From: Dehalococcoidia bacterium UBA1151
GTDB taxonomy: Bacteria; Chloroflexota; Dehalococcoidia; Lucifugimonadales; Lucifugimonadaceae
Length of the DNA: 29,160 bases
Reading direction: 5' to 3'
Assembly (NCBI GenBank): GCA_002311865.1
Contig: DBZV01000045.1
Span: 1,507 to 30,666 of the forward strand
Below are positions 24,335 to 29,160 of this stretch, piece after piece. Positions within the stretch are counted from its first letter, which is position 1, and every line of letters starts with the position of its first letter. The position numbers and the translations under genes are program-made. The notes below the pieces were generated by a model. That model did no database searches, had not been told where the DNA came from, and saw only the letters and a list, made by a program, of their open reading frames with translations.

Positions 24335-25225
24335 TTACCTCGGAACCAAGACGTCGTATCGGCCAGCGGTGATTTCAGGGTCCGGGCGATAGACGTAGTG
24401 CACCCTCGGCTGCAGCTTCTCCATGTAGAGAAGCTCTTCGTGCTCTCCGAATCGAATCGATAGCACGTACTTGGCGTGATCTGGCAGGCTGAATCGCGTG
24501 ATTCCTTTTTTGTCAGTCTGTGAGCGCTCCAGACCGGAGAGCACACTGGTGGGTGCAATTCCCACCTGGGCATCTACGACAGGCCTACCTTCACGATCAA
24601 GAACCAGCAAGCTGCCTGTATATCGTTTCGGCAAGAATCTATTGAGCATGGACATTATCCGTCCAGAGTTGCCGGGCAGCGAGCCTTCCGGCATTAGGTC
24701 CATGACATCTTGTTCGAAGCCTCCCGCCTGCTTTGGGATCATCCACTCTGGGCCATATTTCAGGAGCAGATACTCCTCCGGCGGGTTGGGCACGAAGAAC
24801 TTTTTGCCAAGGAAGTCAATCTCCTTCAGCTCCTCATGCAGCGCAACTGGAATCTTGACGACCGGCCACTGGTAGATCACATCGCCAAATATTCGGTAGC
24901 AGGTCCAGTCCATCTGCGTGCCAGATTTCTGCATGCTCACGCTAATGTTGAGTTCATTGTGAACAATGGTGGCCGTGAACCCGTTCTCCCTGAACACGTC
25001 CACCGTTCGATCAACTTTCTCCTCGGTGAGTCCGTGGAGGCCTAAAACAGATCCGACGTCTAGATCGTCGTCCCACGGGATGAACGCACCATCTCGTACC
25101 GCGCCGAGGCACGTGCCGTGTCGGAGGAAGTAGGCCACGCCTAGTTCGGCCATGATCCGGTTTGTTTCTTTTAGAACCGACTCAGCAGTGGACATGTCCA
25201 TTGCCGTAAAAACTTTTGCTTGCAT
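24335..25225 (-). CDS. LicD/fukutin-like nucleotidyltransferase with C-terminal Ig-like regulatory domain
   Basis: LicD-family proteins transfer phosphocholine or related phospho-groups to cell-surface glycans and belong to the nucleotidyltransferase fold. The 296-residue product carries the hallmark GTCLGAVRDG (37-46) and WDDDLDVG (51-58), with the metal-binding acidic cluster Asp52-Asp54 and Asp56. The central part, residues 60-200, includes NPPEEYLLLKYGPEW, as in LicD proteins. Residues about 203-275 (SLLVLDREGRPVVDAQVGIAP, then DKKGITRFSLPDHAKYVLSI) look like a carboxypeptidase-regulatory-like beta-sandwich, an unusual partner. No choline uptake or glycan genes are nearby. The substrate is unknown, and glycan decoration is inferred from the family only. 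Confidence 0.82.
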   Translation of the reverse strand: MQAKVFTAMDMSTAESVLKETNRIMAELGVAYFLRHGTCLGAVRDGAFIPWDDDLDVGSVLGLHGLTEEKVDRTVDVFRENGFTATIVHNELNISVSMQKSGTQMDWTCYRIFGDVIYQWPVVKIPVALHEELKEIDFLGKKFFVPNPPEEYLLLKYGPEWMIPKQAGGFEQDVMDLMPEGSLPGNSGRIMSMLNRFLPKRYTGSLLVLDREGRPVVDAQVGIAPTSVLSGLERSQTDKKGITRFSLPDHAKYVLSIRFGEHEELLYMEKLQPRVHYVYRPDPEITAGRYDVLVPR

Positions 25226-25335
25226 TCTGGAGTCTCTGGATTAAACGCTTGGGTTGAGCACTAATAAACCGCGCGCCAGCGGGCTTTCGCCTGTAGTAAC
25301 ACCGGATGCGCTCCCCCCTCAACAGTACAGTGCGT

Positions 25336-25351
25336 TAGCGCTTGAGCGCTA
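25336..25351. repeat. Short inverted repeat in intergenic gap
   Basis: TAGCGCT (25336-25342) and AGCGCTA (25345-25351) are complementary around TG. It lies in the 239-bp gap between the LicD-like and peroxiredoxin genes, 60 bases from the larger palindrome. No T-run follows. Function is unclear. Confidence 0.35.
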
Positions 25352-25410
25352 TCCATTGTGATATGGAGGCCCCAATAATCCAACATGTACGCCAGATGAT
25401 GGCGCGACGA

Positions 25411-25433
25411 GGGGCAGGTTTCAAACCTGCCCC
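25411..25433. repeat. 23-bp perfect palindrome, copy 2
   Basis: GGGGCAGGTTT (25411-25421) and AAACCTGCCCC (25423-25433) are exact reverse complements around one C. The inner 19 bases match the palindrome at 652-670, and the outer bases have changed in a compensated way that keeps pairing. It sits 31 bases beyond the 3' end of the peroxiredoxin gene, where it could act as a transcript-end hairpin, though no U-run is present. Confidence 0.75.
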
Positions 25434-25464
25434 TGCCGGAAGATCGTTAAGCGTTCACTGGCGG

Positions 25465-25941
25465 TTAGCCCAGCTTGGCTGCGGCTGTTTTCACTTCATC
25501 GTAGGGCGGTTGGTTGCCCTGTGAGTCTTCGGTTGCCCAGACGTACTGCACTGTGCCATCGCCATCGATTATGAAGACCGAGCGGGTAGCGGCGTCGTAG
25601 CCGTCCATTCCAGCGAAGTCTGGCCACACAACATCGTAATCCCTGATGGCGCTGCGACTGTAGTCGCTGAGGATTGGGAACGGCAAGTTGTGCTTGCTGG
25701 CGAACTCTGCGTTGGAGAAACGGGCGTCCACTGAGATGCCAATGACATCAGCATTGGCGTTCTCAAGCTCGCTGATGGAATCTCGGAACTCACACATTTC
25801 GGTGTCGCAGACCCCTGAGAATGCGGCCGGGAAGAAGGCAAGAATCACGTTCCGGCCTTTATGCTGGCTGAGCGTGTGAGCTTCCCCACTTGTGTCCAGT
25901 AGTGAAAAATCGGGCGCTGATGCACCAACTGCTATGGCCAT
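25465..25941 (-). CDS. Peroxiredoxin, AhpC/TSA (Bcp/AhpE-like)
   Basis: This thiol peroxidase reduces peroxides in the cytoplasm. The 158-residue product has the thioredoxin-like fold with GASAPDFSLLDTSGE at the N-terminus and the active site FFPAAFSGVCDTEMCEFRD, giving peroxidatic Cys45 with Cys50 five residues later as a possible resolving cysteine, as in Bcp-type enzymes. The conserved FIIDGDGTVQYVW follows near 122-134. No signal peptide. It is a single gene with its own 88-bp upstream gap. The Bcp versus AhpE subtype is not certain. Confidence 0.93.
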   Translation of the reverse strand: MAIAVGASAPDFSLLDTSGEAHTLSQHKGRNVILAFFPAAFSGVCDTEMCEFRDSISELENANADVIGISVDARFSNAEFASKHNLPFPILSDYSRSAIRDYDVVWPDFAGMDGYDAATRSVFIIDGDGTVQYVWATEDSQGNQPPYDEVKTAAAKLG

Positions 25942-26029
25942 ATCGATAACTCCTTAGAACGGATAATTATTCATTGCGAGATAAGAACCGTGATTATGCC
26001 ACGGCTTGTCTTGTGAATCGAGTGTTGCG

Positions 26030-26995
26030 CTAATCCTCGATGGAAACCGCGACTTTGATCACACCATCAGCCCGGTCTGCATATAGCTGGTAGGCCTCAG
26101 GCGTCTGGCTCCACGCCATGTTGTGTGTCTTGAGAACTCCGGGATCGATCCAGCCACGTTCTTTCAGCGCAACAATCTCTCGAATCTCTTTCACCGGCTG
26201 GTTGGTGGTCGCGATGACCGTGGGATTTATCGTCACCTCTTTGGTCATCCAATCACGGTGCTTGAATGTTTGCTGATCTGGAACCAGGCTAAAGCCAATG
26301 ATCTGGCCCTTCTGTTTCGCCATGCGGATGCAGGTCTCCAAACCATCTGGATTTCCGCTGGCGTCCACGACTACATCTACCCCTTCGCCTTTCGTGATCT
26401 CATCCAGTGCTTCAAAGATATCTTCGTTGCCTGGGTTAATGGTGTACGTTGCCCCAAGTTCAGAAGATTTCTGGCAGCGCGCTTCCACCAGGTCCAATCC
26501 GATTATCTGCGCCGCACCTTGCCGCTCCGCGATCATCGTGAACGAGAGGCCGATGCCACCCTGTCCCAGGACTGCAATTCGCTTCCCCGCAGGGTTGCCC
26601 CAGTGTTTTGCCGAGTAGAGCACGGTGCCGGAGTGCTGGCACATCACCCACTCGTCGGCAGGACCCCATTCTGGAATCTTGATAAGCCGGTCCGGTGTTT
26701 GCACCAGGTACTCAGCCATTCCAGCAACGTTCCGAGGGATCACGATCGCTCGCTGACCCTCCAGGTACTCGTCGTTTCGGCTCTCTACAACGACTCCGAC
26801 GACCTCATGGTTCGGGGCACCCGGGGCGGTCGGATACTCTTCTTCGGGGAGGTCTGGACCCCACTCGAGGATGATATCGCTACCGCAGATCGACAGCTGG
26901 TCCACCTTAATCTTGACTTCGCCATCTTCAATCGACGGCTCAGGAATGTCGACCTGCTCAAGTGTTCTTGGCGCGGTAAGTTGGAATGCTTTCAT
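26030..26995 (-). CDS. Zinc-dependent medium-chain dehydrogenase, copy A
   Basis: Medium-chain dehydrogenases oxidise alcohols or polyols with NAD(P). The 321-residue product has a GroES-like half with zinc ligands Cys37 (ICGSD) and His63-Glu64 (NHEVVG). Its Rossmann half carries IAVLGQGGIGLSF, followed by IGLDL, whose Asp suggests NAD preference. The segment MCQHSGTVLYSAKHWGNPAG places a Cys where alcohol dehydrogenases have their third zinc ligand. The four-cysteine structural zinc loop of classical alcohol dehydrogenases is absent, making the protein short. It lies 26 bases after a close paralogue on the same strand, and the pair faces a divergent enolase-superfamily gene. Substrate is unknown; a sugar or sugar alcohol is plausible from context. 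Confidence 0.9.
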   Translation of the reverse strand: MKAFQLTAPRTLEQVDIPEPSIEDGEVKIKVDQLSICGSDIILEWGPDLPEEEYPTAPGAPNHEVVGVVVESRNDEYLEGQRAIVIPRNVAGMAEYLVQTPDRLIKIPEWGPADEWVMCQHSGTVLYSAKHWGNPAGKRIAVLGQGGIGLSFTMIAERQGAAQIIGLDLVEARCQKSSELGATYTINPGNEDIFEALDEITKGEGVDVVVDASGNPDGLETCIRMAKQKGQIIGFSLVPDQQTFKHRDWMTKEVTINPTVIATTNQPVKEIREIVALKERGWIDPGVLKTHNMAWSQTPEAYQLYADRADGVIKVAVSIED

Positions 26996-27021
26996 TCTGT
27001 TGCGGGGACTCCGAGTTGTGA

Positions 27022-27999
27022 CTAGCCAGGAATCGACACACTGACTTTGATTACTCCCTCGGAGTGGTTTGTGTACATGTCGTACGCCATCTGGGCATCA
27101 TCAAATGTCAGGGTGTGAGACTTGAGCAGACCCGGGTCCATCCATCCACGTTCTTTGAGCGCGACCATCTCTCGAATCTCAGATGTCGGGCGGTCCGTAC
27201 CCGCGACCTGGGTTGGAATGATGGAGACAGCCTTACGCATCCAGTCACTGTGGACAAACGATGCGCGCTTGCCTTCTGAACCTGTGAGGCTGAAGCCAAG
27301 TATCGTGCCATGCCGCTTCACCGCGTGGATGCACGTCTCCAGACCCGCGGGATCACCAGAGGCATCCACCACAACATCCACGCCCTCGCCACCCGTGATC
27401 TCTTCCAGGGCCTCAATTAGGTTGTCTTTATCTGGATTCACGGTGTCTGTAGCGCCCAGGTCCCGTGATTTTTCGAGCCTGTAGTCCAATAGATCGATGC
27501 CGATCACCTGCTGTGCGCCCTGCTTCTCTGCCAGCATGGTGAAGGAGAGGCCAATGCCCCCCTGTCCGAGAACGGCAATGCGCTTGCCAGCCGGGTTGCC
27601 CCAGTGCTTGGCAGAGAATAGAACCGTGCCGGAATGCTGGCACATCATCCACTCATCAATTGGTCCCCAGTCCGGAACCGGAATGATCCTCTCTGGAACC
27701 TGGGTGATGTACTCAACCATTCCGCCCGTCCCCCGGGTTGGCAGAACGATGCAACGCTGTCCTTCGCGGATCTCATCAGTCTTCGACTCGATGATTGTTC
27801 CAACGATCTCGTGGCAGGGCATGCCTGGTGCCAGAGGATATCTTTCTTCCGCCATATGTGCGTCAAATGAGCCATGGATGTCACTACCGCACGGGGAGAC
27901 TGCTTCGACCTTTATTTTGGCCTGGCCATCTTCCGTAACGGGTTCGGCAACGTCCACCATTTCTAGCGTGCGACGGGCGACGAGCTGTGCTGCCTTCAT
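27022..27999 (-). CDS. Zinc-dependent medium-chain dehydrogenase, copy B
   Basis: This 325-residue protein is a paralogue of the next gene, aligning end to end with a few short gaps. Zinc ligands are Cys37 (PCGSD) and His63-Glu64, here preceded by Cys62. The central block MCQHSGTVLFSAKHWGNPAG and IAVLGQGGIGLSFTM is nearly identical in both, while the substrate-facing N-terminal residues 40-60 differ, which suggests duplication followed by a change of substrate. It is probably the first gene of a two-gene transcript. Its promoter would be in the 28000-28197 gap shared with the divergent dehydratase, where I found no clear operator or -35/-10 pair. Confidence 0.9.
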   Translation of the reverse strand: MKAAQLVARRTLEMVDVAEPVTEDGQAKIKVEAVSPCGSDIHGSFDAHMAEERYPLAPGMPCHEIVGTIIESKTDEIREGQRCIVLPTRGTGGMVEYITQVPERIIPVPDWGPIDEWMMCQHSGTVLFSAKHWGNPAGKRIAVLGQGGIGLSFTMLAEKQGAQQVIGIDLLDYRLEKSRDLGATDTVNPDKDNLIEALEEITGGEGVDVVVDASGDPAGLETCIHAVKRHGTILGFSLTGSEGKRASFVHSDWMRKAVSIIPTQVAGTDRPTSEIREMVALKERGWMDPGLLKSHTLTFDDAQMAYDMYTNHSEGVIKVSVSIPG

Positions 28000-28197
28000 G
28001 GATTCCTACGGTCCTTGATTAAGAGCGGTTTATGTAGGGTGTATTTCAACAGCGTCCAACTCTACTCCGGTACGGGCGCGTCGAAAAGGTGTGTGGGTGT
28101 ACCGAACCGACGGGAGAGGTCATCGATGAGAGATGTTCTCTCGATTCAACTTCGGTCTATACTGCCGCAACCAAATGTCAGCAGACGGGACACGGAA

Positions 28198-29160
28198 ATG
28201 AAAATTACGAAGATTGAAACCGTTCGAGTGGCTGAGCGGCCCCAGGTAATTTGGGTTCAGATCTCCACTGACACAGGGCTAGTTGGTCTGGGCGAAACCT
28301 GGTACGCGCCGACCGTCATCGAAGCGGCGATACATGACTGGTTCGGTCCGCTGCTAATTGGCCGAGATCCCGGGGCCATTGAACGCCATTGGGAAGCGAT
28401 GTTTCGACTCTCAGACCATGCTGGCTACGGCGGCGCGGAGATGCGCGCAATCTCGGCTATTGATATCGCTCTCTGGGATCTAAAAGGCCAGGTTGCAGGT
28501 CTTCCAATATACGAGTTGCTTGGCGGCGCGGTGCGCAAAAAGATCCGGGTGTATGCAACTTCGATGCCATATGAGGGAGCCGCAGATGTGGCCCGCGGGC
28601 TTCTAGACGAGGGCATTATGGCGATGAAAGGCGGCCCGACAATCGCGCTTGCCACCGCCTCAGACGGTCAGTTTCTCTCGCCGAATGAGTTGGATATGGC
28701 GCTCAAGCCAATCCGAGAGATTCGCGAAGCGGTGGGCATGGATATGCAGATAGCCAACGACGCTCATGGCAAGTGGACGTTGCCCGTCGCAATCCGCATC
28801 GCACAGGCGATGGATGAGTACGAGATGATGTGGCAGGAAGATCTGATGCCGTTGCTCAACCCGGATGCCCTGGCCCGTTTGCAAGCGGCCACCAGGACGC
28901 CGGTATGCATCTCTGAGCGCCTCCTCACCCGGTGGCAGCTGCGCCAGTTCATCGAGAACGGCTCGGCCCGAATCGTCATGCCGGACCTGATCTGGACCGG
29001 CGGCATATCTGAGACGCACAAGATCGCAATTCTCGCGTCAGCGCACCAGGTGCCGTTTGCGCCGCACGACGCAACGGGGCCGGTGAACATCTTCGCCTGC
29101 GCCCAGATCTGCATGTCGTCGCAGAACGTGATGGTAATGGAGTACAACCGTGCGATGGCG
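28198..29160 (+). CDS. Enolase-superfamily (mandelate racemase/sugar-acid dehydratase) protein, 3' end outside window
   Basis: The frame opens at ATG 28198 and is still open at the window edge (321 codons). It begins MKITKIETVRVAERPQVIWV, with the capping domain including IDIALWDLKGQVAGLPIYEL. The barrel ligands are Asp188 (IANDAHGKW), Glu214 (WQEDLM) and Glu240 (CISERLL), with a candidate catalytic His290-Asp291 (APHDATGPV). The DxHG pattern after the first ligand is typical of acid-sugar dehydratases and not of muconate cycloisomerases. Such enzymes dehydrate aldonic acids to 2-keto-3-deoxy acids. It is divergent from two zinc dehydrogenases, consistent with a small sugar-oxidation cluster. 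The exact substrate cannot be read. About 50-80 residues are probably missing at the C-terminus. Confidence 0.92.
   Translation, partial: MKITKIETVRVAERPQVIWVQISTDTGLVGLGETWYAPTVIEAAIHDWFGPLLIGRDPGAIERHWEAMFRLSDHAGYGGAEMRAISAIDIALWDLKGQVAGLPIYELLGGAVRKKIRVYATSMPYEGAADVARGLLDEGIMAMKGGPTIALATASDGQFLSPNELDMALKPIREIREAVGMDMQIANDAHGKWTLPVAIRIAQAMDEYEMMWQEDLMPLLNPDALARLQAATRTPVCISERLLTRWQLRQFIENGSARIVMPDLIWTGGISETHKIAILASAHQVPFAPHDATGPVNIFACAQICMSSQNVMVMEYNRAMA

Noticed and set aside
26123..27025. 300-codon plus-strand open frame
   Set aside because: It lies wholly antisense to a clear zinc dehydrogenase, and the translation shows no recognisable domain.

Overview
The window looks like a chromosomal segment of an uncultured member of the Chloroflexota, most plausibly a marine SAR202-type or Dehalococcoidia-related lineage. 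This is an inference with no marker tree behind it. It rests on the housekeeping clusters (rpsP-khpA-rimM, miaB-nadA-nadC), a MoaD-MoaE fusion, an enolase-superfamily sugar-acid dehydratase beside tandem zinc dehydrogenases (families known to be expanded in SAR202), Pro/Ser/Thr-linked beta-propeller lipoproteins, and a giant secreted subtilase with CSLREA, parallel beta-helix and GEVED-like modules.

Layout. Positions 1-1240 hold a leftward translation operon: rpsP, khpA, rimM. Positions 1540-6270 hold a rightward MoaD-MoaE fusion gene, a DUF402 gene, a leftward NHL-repeat lipoprotein gene, two overlapping GNAT acetyltransferases, and a leftward sigma-70 gene that runs in frame into a bifunctional-nuclease (DUF151) gene. 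Most of this stretch is damaged: DUF402, the second GNAT, the sigma factor and the nuclease each need a frame change, and the NHL gene has two in-frame stops. Positions 6398-9983 hold tRNA-Ser(GCU), a strong hairpin, then miaB-nadA-nadC, all intact. After a palindrome-rich repeat element (10051-10228) comes a wrecked TolB/PD40-type lipoprotein gene (10413-11841).

The centrepiece, 11975-20122, encodes a 2715-residue exported subtilisin-like protein. Its last 501 residues are twelve tandem units built from octapeptides of the form His-Asp-x-x-x-Ser-x-x. I do not recognise this repeat as a named domain, and it is the best candidate here for something undescribed.

Downstream are leftward fmdB-like and dtd genes, a small membrane-anchored hypothetical, purL, tRNA-Leu(UAG), a LicD-like nucleotidyltransferase fused to a carboxypeptidase-regulatory-like domain, a peroxiredoxin, two paralogous zinc dehydrogenases, and the start of a rightward enolase-superfamily gene cut by the window end. 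A 23-bp palindrome of nearly identical sequence occurs in two distant intergenic gaps (650-672 and 25411-25433).

How the genes fit together. MiaB and NadA both need iron-sulfur clusters, and NadA and NadC are consecutive steps of NAD synthesis. The dehydrogenases and the dehydratase probably serve sugar or sugar-acid oxidation. Genes expected to be essential are intact, while secreted propellers and regulatory genes are broken. That suggests real gene decay, although single-base assembly errors cannot be excluded for some sites.
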